A stretch of 64,000 bases of DNA from Ipomoea triloba (taxonomy: Eukaryota; Streptophyta; Magnoliopsida; Solanales; Convolvulaceae): NCBI RefSeq assembly GCF_003576645.1, contig NC_044916.1, forward strand, positions 15,153,069 through 15,217,068, read 5' to 3'. The notes under the pieces are model-generated. The model made no database searches. It was not told the DNA's origin and saw nothing but the letters and a program-made list of their open reading frames with translations. Within the stretch, counting starts at the first letter, position 1. Each line of letters starts with the position of its first letter. This document shows positions 10,674 through 22,754 of this stretch, piece by piece. The translations under genes were made by a program, and so were the position numbers.

Positions 10674-12059
10674 ACGTAAAGACACAGAAGAAACAGGGGT
10701 TGTAAAAGAGGTCAAGAGGTTAACAAGAGGTGTCTGATAAAAACGTTCCAGTGCAAAGTGCTTAACTTGGAATATCATCCTGATATTCAATACAGCGAGA
10801 GAACACATCTTAGTGTTCGAAGAGAGTTACAAAGCTAAACTGTCATACATCCAGAAGGTGACCAAAGCTGCTCTACATCAAAGTTGATTCAACGATAGCT
10901 TGTGGTCAGATTGGAGATTGTTACATTCAACTGTGACTATCAACAACGTCTTGCTTTGGATTAAGCAAGGGAGGTGGAGTATCCTGGCTGCTGTCCGAGC
11001 GAAAGAAACCTGAGGCTTGACGCGGGCTTGGTGATCAAAGGTCAAGTGCTCGAGAGGTGGAGTAACTGGAAGCGGGGCGAAAAACCTTAGTCTTGAGGCG
11101 GGCTTGGTGATCAAAGCTCAAGCGCTCGTAATTGTACTAGAAAGGGAAGTTTTTAGTGCAATCCTTCCAGGGAGTTTCTGGAAGAAGAGTGGAAGTAGGC
11201 GGGTTGGCCGAACCACTTAAAAATCTCTCTTGCATTTACTTTCTGTTTTTATCTCTCGCTAACTTCTCGATTGCACTGCATATAATCACACCTCTCGAAC
11301 TAACCCAAACTCGTGCTAACCAAAAAGGGGATAATATTTCCGCTGCGCATAAAACTTTGTCTTCACCTCGTGAGGTATCGAACCTAAACATCCTAAGTTC
11401 AATACACACGAGAGGTCGAAAAGATTTGCAAAATCTTATACAAGTCTATTCACCCCCCCCCCCTCTAGACTTGTACCCCATCCCCTTGGGACCAACAACC
11501 TCACATCACCCTCTCTCTCATCCCCCATTTTCGAAATTAGAAGGAAAAGAAGAGGAAGGAAATCTCATTCTTCTTCATTGTGATCCAAGAACTCCATAGT
11601 TTCTCTTCAACACAAGTGCTCAATAATAGGTAAAAACTTTGGATTTGTTCGATTAAAATGACTAGAATCCTTCCTAGAACTTAAGTTTAAACTAAGGATT
11701 CATGAAAATGTTGTTATTATGGTGATTTTGTTTAGGATCTTTGGTGAGAGGTTTGAAGGAGAAGATCATCAACTTTCTACGGTTTTAAAACCTACTTGGG
11801 AGGTAAGGAATCCCTTAAGTTGGTTTAGTCACTTGAAAGTGATCAAATGCTAGTAAATTATGTGACTAGGAATTTTATGTGAAAATTATGTGTTAAGTTT
11901 GTGGATCTACAAGTTGGCTCAAAAGACTACATCTTGATTTTTGGTAATTTTTGTATGCATGTTCATAGTTAACTTATGCATGTATATGTTGTGTTTACGT
12001 TCATTGAGGCTTATACTTGTGAAAATAGTGGAAAAACGGGGCGTTACAACCCAGTTTTT

Positions 12060-12260
12060 GCTGCCCGAAGTTGGCAGAATCGGATGGACGCAGCCTTGGA
12101 CGCGCGTCAACCGCGCGTCCATCGGCGCCCAGGATTCGGCGTTGCGGCCGAAAGGCCGGACGCAACCACGGACGCGCGTCCGTGGCGCCCAGTTTTTCGG
12201 CGTTAATGCCGAACGTGCGGACGCCGCCAGGACGCACGCGTCCGCCGCTGCGGGTAACCG
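12060..12260 (+). repeat. CpG-rich GGACGCGCGTCC palindrome tract in gypsy LTR
   Basis: Repeated GACGCGCGTC cores, self-complementary, spaced about 50 bp, in DNA far more G+C-rich than its surroundings. Matching tracts occur in the other copies at about 37230-37520, 41711-41765 and 46750-46900. Confidence 0.75.
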
Positions 12261-12608
12261 CGAACCCGCGCGACGCGGAGCCGTTTTCGACTGAACTTTT
12301 CCCCGATGTTTTTGCTCCCGAATGTTATGATGCTTGGAAGGCCTACAGGAAACCGAGTCAATTTTTGAAAGCTCAAATGTTATTTTGTACATTATGTTCA
12401 TTAATTTGGGGAAAAATTGTGTTTTTAAGAAACAAGTGTGACCCTTGCCACTTGGAATTTCATGGTGAAAAGTCATTAATAACTATGTGTATTTTGGAGA
12501 TATATTTGGATAAGAATGATCGTTTGAGTCATCACGTGAATATACTAATTAAACACAAGGACAGAAAGAATGTTTTGAAAACCTTAGTTTCTGGATAATG
12601 TTGTTGAG

Positions 12609-13015
12609 ATGTTTGACTTCTTGGGAGGCTTGCGAGTCGGGGCTCGGAAGTTAATGAGATGTTTGACTTTACGGGAGGCCTGCGGGAGCCGTGGCCCGAA
12701 AGTTATTGAAATGTTTGACTTCTTGGGAGGCTTCGGGGCCCGGAAGTTAATGAGATGTTTGACTTTACGGGAGGCCTGCGGGAGCCGTGGCCTGAAAGTT
12801 ATTGAAATGTTTGACTTCTTGGGAGGCTTGCGAGCTGGGGCCCGGAAGTTAATGAGATGTTTGACTTTACGGGAGGCCTGCGGGAGCCGTGGCCCGAAAG
12901 TTATTGAAATGTTTGACTTCTTGGGAGGCTTGCGAGCCGGGGCCTGGAAGTTAGTGAGACGTTTGACTTTGCGGGAGGCTTATCAGCCGGGGCCCCAAAG
13001 TTATTGAGATGTTGA
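12609..13015 (+). repeat. 102-bp dimeric tandem repeat in gypsy LTR (about 4 units)
   Basis: Each unit is a 50-bp half (ATGTTTGACTTCTTGGGAGG...) plus a related 52-bp half (ATGTTTGACTTTACGGGAGG...). The array stays open in one frame because 102 is a multiple of three, but nothing suggests coding. Copy B has a similar array; copy D has a 48-bp version. Confidence 0.88.
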
Positions 13016-13437
13016 CCTGCGGGAGGCATGAGTACCGCGGCCCGAGGTGCTTGAAAACATTCCAAGTATGCCTTACACTTATCCAGGGGGAAACTAAGTA
13101 AAATTTTACTAACTATGAAAATCTAGTTACTTCGTAACTAGATTGAAGAATAGAATGTCACGAGTTCTGAACAGTAAAGTGTGTGTGTTGTTGAACTCAC
13201 TTTTTGAATTAAATGTTGGAATTCTCAGAAATGAAAGTATTATATGCTGATGTCTCTCATATACTATGCTATACTTTCTTTTGTTGATAACCGATTGCAG
13301 GTAGATTGCAATTGATGGGTAAAGTTTACAGTTTCTGAGTTTTATGTTGTTTTTGAAACTTTGTTTACTTTCGAGTGACAATGGATTTCCTTACTTAGCC
13401 GTCGTGCTAACTACACTTCATTGTGTCCGTTATCAGA

Positions 13438-14159
13438 TGGAATCTAGTGTGGGCTCATGCAGCCCAGCGGACTCCGATCCATCGGAGTTTGAGTTCCCCG
13501 TTCTAGATTACGATGATTACATGCAGTTTTTGTCTGATGATGACCCGTACACCCCCGGCTACGCTCCAGATCCTCTAGTGCTGACTTGTACTCCCGACCC
13601 TGTGCCCACTTCTGTCTCACCGGCGGTACCGGTTTGGTCACCAGTCCCTGTTGAACCGTTGTGCCCTCTAGACATTATTCAGGCTAGCTATGGGTTCTAC
13701 CCCATAGAGGTTTTACCCGATAGTGATCCTCTCGAGTTTGTTGTTCGCTATCCTTACCCGTGGGACCCGAGTCCCCCNNNNTTGTCTGATGATGACCCGT
13801 ACACCCCCGGCTACGCTCCAGATCCTCTAGTGCTGACTTGTACTCCCGACCCTGTGCCCACTTCTGTCTCACCGGCGGTACCGGTTTGGTCACCAGTCCC
13901 TGTTGAACCGTTGTGCCCTCTAGACATTATTCAGGCTAGCTATGGGTTCTACTCCATAGAGGTTTTACCCGATAGTGATCCTCTCGAGTTTGTTGTTCGC
14001 TATCCTTACCCGTGGGACCGGAGTCCCCCGGAGTATCATGACGAGTGGATGATGCATATCAATACCTGCAACTTTCTGGACCACATCACTTGGTTCGAGG
14101 GTGAGTGGCATCTCGTTTGGGGCACCTACACTGGCCCGGTGTACCACTCGTTAGACTAG
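13438..14159 (+). CDS. Conserved ORF inside gypsy LTR (copy A), internally duplicated
   Basis: Starts at the ATG after GTTATCAG and encodes an acidic, Pro/Asp/Tyr-rich protein beginning M-E-S-S-V-G-S-C-S-P with a 'LDYDDYMQFL-DDDPY' block. The same block is recognisable in LTR copies B (35660-36015, minus), D (45007-45324, minus) and, frameshifted, E (about 21336-21535). Here the middle 249 bp appear twice around a 4-N gap, so the real protein is probably about 155 residues. I know no family. Preservation of the amino-acid block over diverged DNA suggests past coding, but function is unknown. Confidence 0.5.
13529..14030 (+). other. 249-bp duplication flanking an NNNN gap (probable assembly artefact)
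   Basis: 13529-13777 and 13782-14030 are almost identical (about two differences seen), joined by four N at 13778-13781. Copy B has this segment once. Most likely two contigs ending in the same sequence were scaffolded without merging. Confidence 0.85.
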
Positions 14160-14491
14160 GTAGTGTCTAGGATGGGAAGTCAAGTCTGACCTTTTGTGTA
14201 TATATCTTTTGTAGCCATGCTTGTACTAAGATGGCTAGTGGGTCGGGTCTATCTCAAACTCTCCCAGTGGTTTGTAACTAAACTTTAGTACTTGTTAGTA
14301 GCTAGCTTAGCTACTCTTTTGTTGATGCCATGAATATATATACCAAGTTATGATGATCATGATGATATAGTACAGTTCCTTATCTTTAGCCTGTGCATCT
14401 AGAATGAATCCTATCTGTATGTGATTGGGTTTAGTCTATGTGTGGCGGTAACTACTCCGATTGTTCGGTACAGCCGAGTCGGGGTGTTACA

Positions 14492-14712
14492 AATATAAAT
14501 AAGAGTAACTTCCATTTTTAAATATATAAACCAAGTGCTCCCGTATACACACGCACGATTATAGTTATTACAAAGTAGACACAACTAGAATGGATTTTTG
14601 GAGAGAAAATGAGAGTAAACATGCGTTGCTAATAAAGAAAATTTTTACCAGAGGATACTTAATTTACAAGCAAAATTAGGCAACAAATAGCACAAGCGGG
14701 TTTAACAATTGG
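14492..14712. other. AT-rich flank, nothing recognised
   Basis: Between the end of gypsy LTR copy A and a second LTR-like block. No ORF or clear element. Confidence 0.5.
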
Positions 14713-15936
14713 TGACAGGACCCAAAGGGTACAGGGTTTGCGGCCCCGTACTTGAGGACCCGTAGCACACACGTGGCTGTGAGGCGGGGCTCTAAGCCCC
14801 GCCACACTGCCCCGTGCGGCTACGGCTTGAGGCGGTACGGCCTTAGGCCTTGCCTCCTCTCGCCCGCCACTCAATGCATGGGCTGGCCAACAAGGTTTCC
14901 AGCCCTGTGCTCGGCCCCGTGCATCCAACCACAACGGAGGCAGTTGCCTCTTCTCTACAACACAACACAACAGATCGCATTTTCTCCATCCATAACTCAT
15001 TTCAAGACATCAATATAACATTCCAACATCACTTGCTCAACAATATGCCACTTAACACCACATATTTCACCATTCTGGACATTTAAAGAGAAAATACAGA
15101 GCATACAACACACACATACACAGAACATTAACAAAATACTTAAGTTTTGGGTTTCCATGGTTTATACCTCAAGCTTGATGTCTTAAGACTTAAGAGCTTG
15201 AATTCATCCTTTAAGCCTGAAGGTTGGCTTCCTTCTCTACTCCCTAAGCCCCATAACCATACAAACCAAGAAATAACGACAATAACATCATACACATGCA
15301 CAAATATATACTTAGAGAATAAAGAGGAAAGGAAATAATGGTGAAGAAGAATGCAGGGATGAAGAAGAAGGGATGATCTCACAAATGTTTAGCTCTTGGC
15401 TTGCTTGGCTTCTTCCTAGAGATGAGAAAATGCTGAAGAGTGTTTGGAGTGGGGAGGGATTGAGGCAAATGAATGAAACAGTAACTCTTTATACCTAGGG
15501 CACAAAGCCTTAGGTCTGAAACATAAATGCTGAGGGGTATTTTGGGAATTTTGGGTTTTGCTCTTAGGTTGATATTTTACAGTCTAAGATGGGTCAAATG
15601 ATAAATATGAAGTAATGTGATAAGGGTAGGATCAAAGTAGGTTCATATTTGGAATAAAACTTGGCTATCAGGTTCACAGGTTCGTCTCAAATAGACTTTT
15701 GGTCAAAGGTTTTGGACTCATGAGTTATTCAAATAGGGTTTTTGGAATCATGAATATTTATATAAGTTTTGATATTAAATTATTTTGAAGTCGGCATATA
15801 TAGAAAATATTTTACGAATATCTACGTATATATATAAATATGAACTTGTACACTTCGTAGGAGTGAAAATTTTATAATGGGCTTTATTTGGTTTTAGATA
15901 AACAGGGTTTTCGCGAAAAATTTTCGAGGTCTCACA
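14713..15936 (-). repeat. Putative LTR or LTR fragment of another retrotransposon
   Basis: On the minus strand it begins TGTGAGACCTCGAAAA at 15936, a common gypsy LTR start, and could end ...GGTCCTGTCA at 14713. Contains a G+C-rich block (14735-14900) unlike its AT-rich neighbours. No matching 5-bp duplication was found at the two ends, so the left border is uncertain. No pol is attached. Confidence 0.4.
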
Positions 15937-15944
15937 AAAATGCA

Positions 15945-18380
15945 TAATTAACTTTCTAAAATTGTATGTACTCGTCGTGAAGAATCGAAGACGTCCATCT
16001 CCATAGCTGGAAGCCTTTCTTTTTTGTTTTTGTTTTTTTTTTTTGGTTTAGGGTTCAATCCTTTCGTCGTCAGGTTTATGATTTACTCACTAATGTCTAA
16101 CTCTTCATCTTCAAGTTTCCAAATGTGTCATTGTAACACCTCCAATTTCTAACATTTGAGCCTAGATCAAGATAAATAACTTTAAGCATAAAGATAAGAA
16201 CTTAGATGCTAAATAGTCAACATCATCAGATTAGCATACTAAGTATCAATGGGATACTACCTCCGTAGTCAGCCAAATAAGAGTAACTACTAGGCAAAAC
16301 CATAAGGGATCCAAAACATCTACTTATCAAAATAACAGGGGTTCGCAAACCTGGTGTCCAAGTACCACACTGTATAGGTACTTACATAAATACTCATATA
16401 CGAATATGTATAAATAATTCATGCCCACATGCATATGAATGTAAGGGGATAATAGGGCTAATAATGCTTTTATGCAAAAAGAGTTTTATTGGCATGGAAA
16501 GACTAATTTATCATAGTGAAATTACTTATACCACCAAGATGATTAAACTGCATTCTTAGATTATAATGATATTTCCAACATATCAAATATCAAGATAAGG
16601 CATGGCACATAGCCGAAGTATGGATAAACTTTCTCAAACCTTCCTTTGGAATCAATAATATCTATCATTTGAAAATGATTATGTTTGTAATAATATTAGA
16701 GGAAACCATCAATCATACATAAAGGGAGGAGGAGGTCATCACCATGTGTGAATGACTCTGAGGAGGACCGAGTCCCGAAGAACAGCTCCCTTATCAATCA
16801 TCATAAATCATAGGTGAAAACCGAACCACTATCTTAAGTATGCACACCTCCTAACTGGGATTCAAAGCCTAGCGAATAATAGCTGAAACTCTAAGTAAAC
16901 CTAGGATGCTTTCTACTAGGCTACTTTATTATCATTATCCATGATGCTTTCTACCAGATATATATCATTTCTACTAGGCACAAAACCCTAGGATGATAGT
17001 GTTACACGACTATATATCTTTTGCAAATTAAAATCTCAAGTTATGATTTTGGATCACAAGTTGATTCAAGTTCAGACAAAATATGATATAGTAGATAAAC
17101 TGATAGATTTGGAAGTCCCCGGACCCATGTCGATTAATTAGTACCACCTCCATTGAGGTGTCACTGGGTTCAATTTCTTTAACTGCATGCCACCAAAGAC
17201 AATAAACTTTTACCTTCTTCAAAATCATTGCACATGACCCACAAATATGGATTCACTCCTAAATTGTTACAGAACCCATCAAATATCTTGTCAGCATATG
17301 ACAAGCAGCCACTTACTTGACCATCAAATATCTTGTCAACATATGACAAACAGCCACTTACTTGAAATTCAAGTATTGAAAATTAAATCAGTTAGACGTG
17401 TCAATAACTATTAACAAATTATTATATGAAGTTCATTGTAGAGTAAAATCAGAAGTTTCGTTATGAATACCTCATTATTGATGACGGTATATAATGACAT
17501 TTTAACACATTTTGATACCTTTAATTGAGTCAAATGACATTTTAACTCATTAAAGTAATTGATACCCAAAGACGAAACAAACAGTTTCAAGATCAGAAGA
17601 TTCGAAGAATGCAACCACTGGTTGTCTTCCGTCGGGAATGGCGATTGGCGACGGTTCGGCCGTCGCTGGATTTTCTCTAGTATGACGCTTGAACTGAAAT
17701 GACCTACAATAACAGGTCATTTATCGGTTTTTGGGCTTCACTGCCCCAATTTAAAATGTTAAAAGATGTAATTATACTTTTTAAAAGTTTAGACTTTAGA
17801 GAACTAATTGACGTTTTAGGTAAAGTTTAGGGACTTATTTGACCATTTTCCCTTTCAAAAAAGAAAAAAGAAAAACACAATTAGTACACATTGCATGCAT
17901 CCCGCTAAGAGTGACTAAGTAGCCAACCTGACTTTTTATTTTCTTCTTTTTAGTTTTTTATTTTTTTATTTTTTTCTGTTCTTACATCTTCCGCCAACTA
18001 CTATGTAGTGTGATGGCATCCCCGTTACCATTTCAAATGGTTGGTATTACACAATATCCTTTAAATGTGGACATTTAAACAAAAATGAAAAGGGGAAGTA
18101 ACAGCACAGCAATTTCTTGTTTTTAAATTCACAAGGACAACATTTGGGATGATCACATTGAAGTAAAAATAGCATTGAATACAGCCTGCCATCTACAAGA
18201 TAATCACATAATATAATGGGCGGTCAAGGTGGTCGGATGAGATGCTCAACTAGCTTTGCGTTGCTGCCTGGCCGCCACAGCAGGTTTCTAGTGCCCAAAA
18301 CAGCACCCTAAGCATAATATGCATGCCACAACCCATATCGAAATTTATTAGTCACACCTACCATTGAATATTGTATACAT
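15945..18380. repeat. Diverged tandem duplication, copy 1
   Basis: Landmarks shared with 18413-22165 in the same order: TACTCGTCGTGAAG, AGCCTTTCTTTTTTG, TCCATTGAGGTGTCAC, CAGCATATGACAAGCAGCC, AACTACTATGTAGTGTGATG, GATCACATTGAA and GCCGCCACAGCAGG. No coding gene seen. A solo LTR (16132-17006) interrupts this copy. Confidence 0.8.
16132..17006 (-). repeat. Solo LTR-like insertion in duplication copy 1
   Basis: Bounded by TGTAACACC... and ...GTGTTACA (875 bp), the terminal signature of the gypsy LTRs in this window. The five bases on either side (GTCAT, CGACT) do not match, so the ends or target duplication have decayed, or one border is misplaced. Confidence 0.5.
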
Positions 18381-18412
18381 TCCAATTTTACAATGAAATC
18401 CCTAATTAATAT

Positions 18413-21400
18413 TGTAATTGTACTCGTCGTGAAGCATCGGGGAAATCTATCTCCATAGCTTGAAGCCTTTCTTTTTTGTTTTTGTTTTTGTTTTTTTTGT
18501 TTGTTTAGGGTTCAATCATTTCGTCGTTAAGTTTCTGATTTACACACTAATGTCTAACTCTTTATAATCAAGTTTCCAAATGTTTCATTGTGAAGTGTGT
18601 CCAATTCCTTTGTCACTGTGACCAAAGATTGAAGATTCGAACTTCATGGACAAACCAAAACCTTAGGATAAGATATTAGGAGTGTACAAGCGAAATAGTG
18701 TGTACTTTAATTTTATTTTTTTTTTGAATGCGAAAAACTCAATGACTTGGTTTAATTCGTAGTACATTTCTTGAGCTTTATCCTCTAATTTCCTTAGCCT
18801 CGAGTCCCCATGGACCATGTTGATTAATTAAGACCACCTCCATTGAGGTGTCACTGTGTTCAGTTTCTTTAAATGCAAGTAAATTTTTATCTTCTTCCAA
18901 AATCATTGGACATGACCCATAAATATGAATTCACTCCTAAATTGTTACAGAATCCATCAAATATCTTGTCAGCATATGACAAGCAGCCACTTACTTAAAA
19001 TTTAAGTATTGAAAATTAAATCAGTGAAACGTGCGTGTCAATAACTATTAACAAATTCTCATATGAAGTTCGCTGTAAAATCAAAAGTTTCATTACGAAT
19101 ACCTCATTATTGATTGCAGTATATTAGATCTGATGATATTTTAACACATTAAAGTAATTGATAATGTAATTGATACCCAAAAACGAAAGAAACAGTTTCA
19201 GGATCAAAAAAATCGGCGTATGCCCCTTTTTACACTTTGGCACTCTGGTAGAAGCATGAGCCTATTGATAGCAAGCGTTGCTTGCTTTACAAGCATCTTG
19301 GCATGTGTGAGCTATATGTAATAGCCTTCTCTTGACCTCTGTGTCAAGCCATCCACCCCATTAACACCTTACTTTGCCTTCACCTCTGACTATACCTTTC
19401 TGGTGGTTGACAACTCCAAATCCTTGGCCTCACTGACAACAGTACTACGAAGAGCTACAGAATATGCATTGACTATAAATTTGGAAATTGTAACATCAAT
19501 TTAGACCTTAACATAACTGATTCAATGCCCCATAACTTGAAAATACGACTTTGTCCCTGCATTTGATGGACAACTAATGAAAAAATCTAATAGAAGATCT
19601 AACAAGGCAACATTTTAGTAGTTAAGGACTAAATTGATCAACAATTAATAGTCAGGGGACTAACTGAGTAAAAAAATAAACAAAAGACCTTTTTAAGTAA
19701 ATTACAATAATCCAAGGAGAAACCAGCTGATATTAACTCTTTAAAAAAAATACACAATTAGTAAACATTGCGTGCATCTTCACTTTTTTTCTTTCTATTT
19801 ATTTATTTATTATTTTTCCCTTCTAATTGTCACATCTTCCACCAACTACTATGTAGTGTGATGACATCTAGATTTTCATTTTAGATGGGTAATCATAGGT
19901 AGAATTACGCGATAGACTTATGTGACACCCGAAATTTATTCACCATTTTTGTTACAAAATGATTTTTAGCCAAAAATGATTCTAACTATTCTTTTTTCAG
20001 AAAATTTCAACTCGACGCAGTCCAAAAGATTTATTCGGTAAACATAATTCCCGAACTCCATTTTACCTGAAATTTTTATTTTAGAACCCCAATCTATAGT
20101 ACTTGATATCCTTAAAAAGTTTTGGTCATTTGGATATTTGAGTAAACACAGAAAATTACGTTTTTACCCTTGACAGTGTGCTGTCCAGAATTTTTCTCTC
20201 TGGACTAGTTTTGGAAAAAAAATTCGAAAACCATACTTATACTACTCCGATCATTATGAAATTTTATATGTAGGTTCTAGACTTGCTTAACTACATATTT
20301 GAAGAAAATGGTATCAAAATACCTTACCAAATACTCCCAATAATATTTTTAATCCGGATCCAGTGTTCTGCCAATTTCTTTCTGCCAGCACATGTATTCT
20401 TCAATTTGATACCAATTATTTGACTGATATCATCTATGTTTTAATTTTATTTTGTCTCTTCTAGAACCTAGGCAGCCACCCTATTGTCCCTAAATTATTT
20501 TCTACCGTAACTTTATCTGATTTATCCCCTAACTGGCAAGGGAAGTCTTATTCTTCAAGATTTACCATAGCATTGTGACAAGTGTCATTCCTTCTAGCCA
20601 CATGCTAATATTAAAATAATTTTTGGAGATGATCTAAATAGAAACTTGATCTCCAAGTTTCTTCTTTCTTCCCTTATAAGAAACAATGTAACTTTTTCTT
20701 CAAGCTTCCTCATCCTAATCTTATAAAGGAAAATATATAAGCTTGATCATTTTATTTTTCCCCATTGTGACCGAAATATTGGAGAGGAAAGAGAGAGAGA
20801 AAACTTCATCTTTTTCCTTGAATTCAAGAGCTTCCATAGCCAATTTCTTCATCAAGATCATCATCTATTCGGTAAAATTCCATTTTTATTCGGTTAAAAG
20901 CCTTGTTTTCTTCCCTAGAACCTAACTATAGGTTAAGATTTCCTAAAATTATGATGATATGTTTTGCCTAGGAATTTTTGGTGAAAGATTTGAGTAGAGG
21001 AATTTTTGGTCAGAGATGGAGTTATGAGAATACTCCAAAGGCCTCACGCTTGCTAATATGAAACTAAGGAAGTTTTAAAGATGAAAAATGGGTTACTCTG
21101 TAACGACCTTGAGAAAGAAATGATTTTGTCTTAAGAGATATGTTGATTTTGGTTCACTAATCACTTTTTGTGCAAGTCCTCGTTGTTAATTTATTTACAG
21201 GAGAAATCTCATCAAATGAGTAAAAGTTACAAAACTCTCTTATACGTGTTTTGAAAACCTTTGTTGAATTTTGGGTGACCATGGATTCTCTTACTTAGCC
21301 TTCGTGCTAACTACACTTCAATGTGTTTTTAACAGATGTTGTCTAGTGTGGGCTCTTGTAGCCCGATGAGCGTTGAGAGCTCATCTGAGTTGTGTTTCCA

Positions 21401-22165
21401 GTGTTAGACTATGATGACTATGTGCAGTTCTTGCTTGATGATGACCCCTACGCTGCCGGTTACGCTCCTGCTCCTCCTGCTCCTCTTGCTCCCCCTGCTC
21501 CTCCTGCTCCGCCCTCTCCGAAGTATACTGTCTAGAACAACTCCTTTTTTTTTGTGTAAATATCTTTTGTAGCCTTAGTATGGCTAACAAGTTGCGAACA
21601 ACTTAAACTTTCATGTTTTGGACCCAATGGGTCGATCCTTGTATATATAGTAGTAGCTAACCTAGCTACCTTCCTTTCTTCCCGCTGCAATATATACGTA
21701 AAGCTTTTGTCAAGTAGAAAGTGTGTGAAACAGTTTTCCTTATTTAGCCTGTGCATCTAGAGTGGACTCTTTCTGGATTTGATTGGGTTCAGTCTAGGTG
21801 TGGCGGTAACCACTCCGGATGTACGGTATAGCCGAGCCGGGGTGTTACAACTTTAAATGTAGACATTTAAACAAAAATGAAAAGAGCAAGTAACAACACC
21901 TACAACAATTATTATTTTTTATTCACAAGCTAAGGGCGGCATTTGGGATGATCACATTGAAACAAAAATACCATTGAATACTATCGGCCATCTACAAGAT
22001 AATCACATAATATAATATAATGGGCGGTCAGGGAGGTCGGACGAAATGCTCAGCTAGCTTTGCATTGCTGCCTGCCGCCGCAGCAGGTTTCTAGCGCCCA
22101 AAACAGCACCCTAAGCATAAGCTGCATGCCACAACCCAGATCAAAATTTTTTAGTCACACCAATC
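18413..22165. repeat. Diverged tandem duplication, copy 2, split by a solo LTR
   Basis: Second copy of the 15945-18380 unit, interrupted at 19921-21849. A small duplication within copy 1 (CAAATATCTTGTCA-CATATGACAA, near 17278 and 17327) is absent here. No gene recognised. Confidence 0.8.
19921..21849 (+). repeat. Solo gypsy LTR (copy E, 1929 bp)
   Basis: Starts TGTGACACCC and ends ...GCCGAGCCGGGGTGTTACA. Flanked by ACTTA (19916-19920) and ACTTT (21850-21854), a 4/5 target duplication. It interrupts the tandem duplication at a point where copy 1 is continuous. Its 3' third shares the LTR-ORF landmarks (ACTTAGCCTTCGTGCTAACTAC, the 'DYDDYVQFL' block), with a frameshift and a Pro/Ala-rich expansion. 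About 1.3-1.5 kb shorter than copies B and D. Confidence 0.85.

Positions 22166-22167
<2 letters not shown>

Positions 22168-22229
<62 letters not shown>
22168..22229. repeat. (TA)n microsatellite
   Basis: About 31 AT dinucleotides. Confidence 0.97.
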
Positions 22230-22230
<1 letters not shown>

Positions 22231-22312
22231 TTCCTATGAGAATTAGTGTTTAGATGTGGTCATGTGATTTAATCCACACTATCCAAATATTCAATTGTAT
22301 GGATAAGATTAA

Positions 22313-22600
22313 GGCATTCTTTGGTAAATAATCAGCCTATCAGCCAATTTTGGCTTATTTGACCACTATTAGTTGTTTGGTTAATAAGTTTTTTTAACTC
22401 CACAATGCTAAAATTCAAAAGGCTATTTAAAGCAACCTTTTCAATTAGCTTTTTGAGAAAATAAATTATACCAAACAGCTATCAGCTAAAAGCTAATTTA
22501 TCAAACAACTTTCTAGAATCAGCTAATATTATCAACAAATCATACCTTCTAACCCAAACAGCCAACCCAATCAGCCAACAGCCATTTACCAAACAGGACC
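22313..22600. mobile_element. Tourist-like (PIF/Harbinger) MITE, 288 bp
   Basis: Imperfect terminal inverted repeats sharing TTTGGTAAAT and continuing about 40 bp (CAGCC-type repeats), flanked by TAA at 22310-22312 and 22601-22603, the 3-bp duplication of PIF/Harbinger elements. No coding capacity. Confidence 0.75.
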
Positions 22601-22686
22601 TAAATGTGTACACCCTTAAATTAAGATCAGAGATTTGATTGAAAAGCTGCCCCAACCCTAAAAATAATTGCCAAATAATAAAAATA

Positions 22687-22691
<5 letters not shown>

Positions 22692-22750
<59 letters not shown>
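22692..22750. repeat. (TA)n microsatellite
   Basis: About 29 AT dinucleotides. Confidence 0.97.

Positions 22751-22754
<4 letters not shown>

Larger units (their letters stand above)
1..11497 (+). mobile_element. Ty1/copia Sirevirus LTR retrotransposon, 5' LTR outside window
   Basis: Order seen: gag, pol, long spacer, third ORF, polypurine tract, 3' LTR. PR-IN-RT-RNaseH order in pol defines Ty1/copia. The large gag ending in a [12 protein letters not shown] tail, the [13 protein letters not shown] signature, the extra 3' ORF and the LTR end (C-run, then ...GGGACCAACA) are typical of Sireviruses. The right junction at 11498 enters sequence homologous to the gypsy LTR at 35212-38664 (reverse complement), so this copia sits inside an older gypsy LTR. 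The 5' LTR and left target duplication are left of the window, so insertion age cannot be judged here. Confidence 0.93.
9813..11497 (+). repeat. Sirevirus 3' LTR (1685 bp)
   Basis: Starts TGTTAGGAAC right after the polypurine tract and ends ...GGACCAACA, giving TG...CA ends. Contains a TATA-like TATATAAGG at 10665, a palindromic TCGAGAGG/CCTCTCGA cluster at about 10085-10225, and a run of 11 C near the end. The following bases (ACCTC...) belong to the interrupted gypsy LTR. Confidence 0.9.
11498..14491 (+). repeat. Long gypsy LTR, 3' portion (copy A), interrupted by the Sirevirus
   Basis: Homologous (reverse complement) to 35212-38664 and 44781-48042. Ends ...GTCGGGGTGTTACA at 14491, the same terminus as those copies. 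The first few hundred bases of the LTR should lie left of the Sirevirus, outside the window. No primer-binding site follows 14491, so it is a solo or 3' LTR. Contains CpG-rich palindromes, a 102-bp repeat array and the LTR ORF. Confidence 0.88.

Noticed and set aside
11919..12598. Several overlapping ORFs up to 185 codons on both strands
   Set aside because: They arise from the CpG-rich palindromic tract, where stops are rare in all frames; none is conserved as protein between LTR copies.
12609..13007. 132-codon open frame in LTR copy A
   Set aside because: It is the 102-bp tandem repeat read in a frame kept open by its multiple-of-three period; similar frames occur on both strands of copy B.
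14659..15018. G+C-rich ORFs of 88-113 codons on both strands
   Set aside because: Fall within the putative LTR block; no domain and no agreement between strands.
16132..17006. Calling a firm target duplication for this solo LTR
   Set aside because: Flanking pentamers differ (GTCAT, CGACT) and the paralogous copy does not align cleanly across the site.
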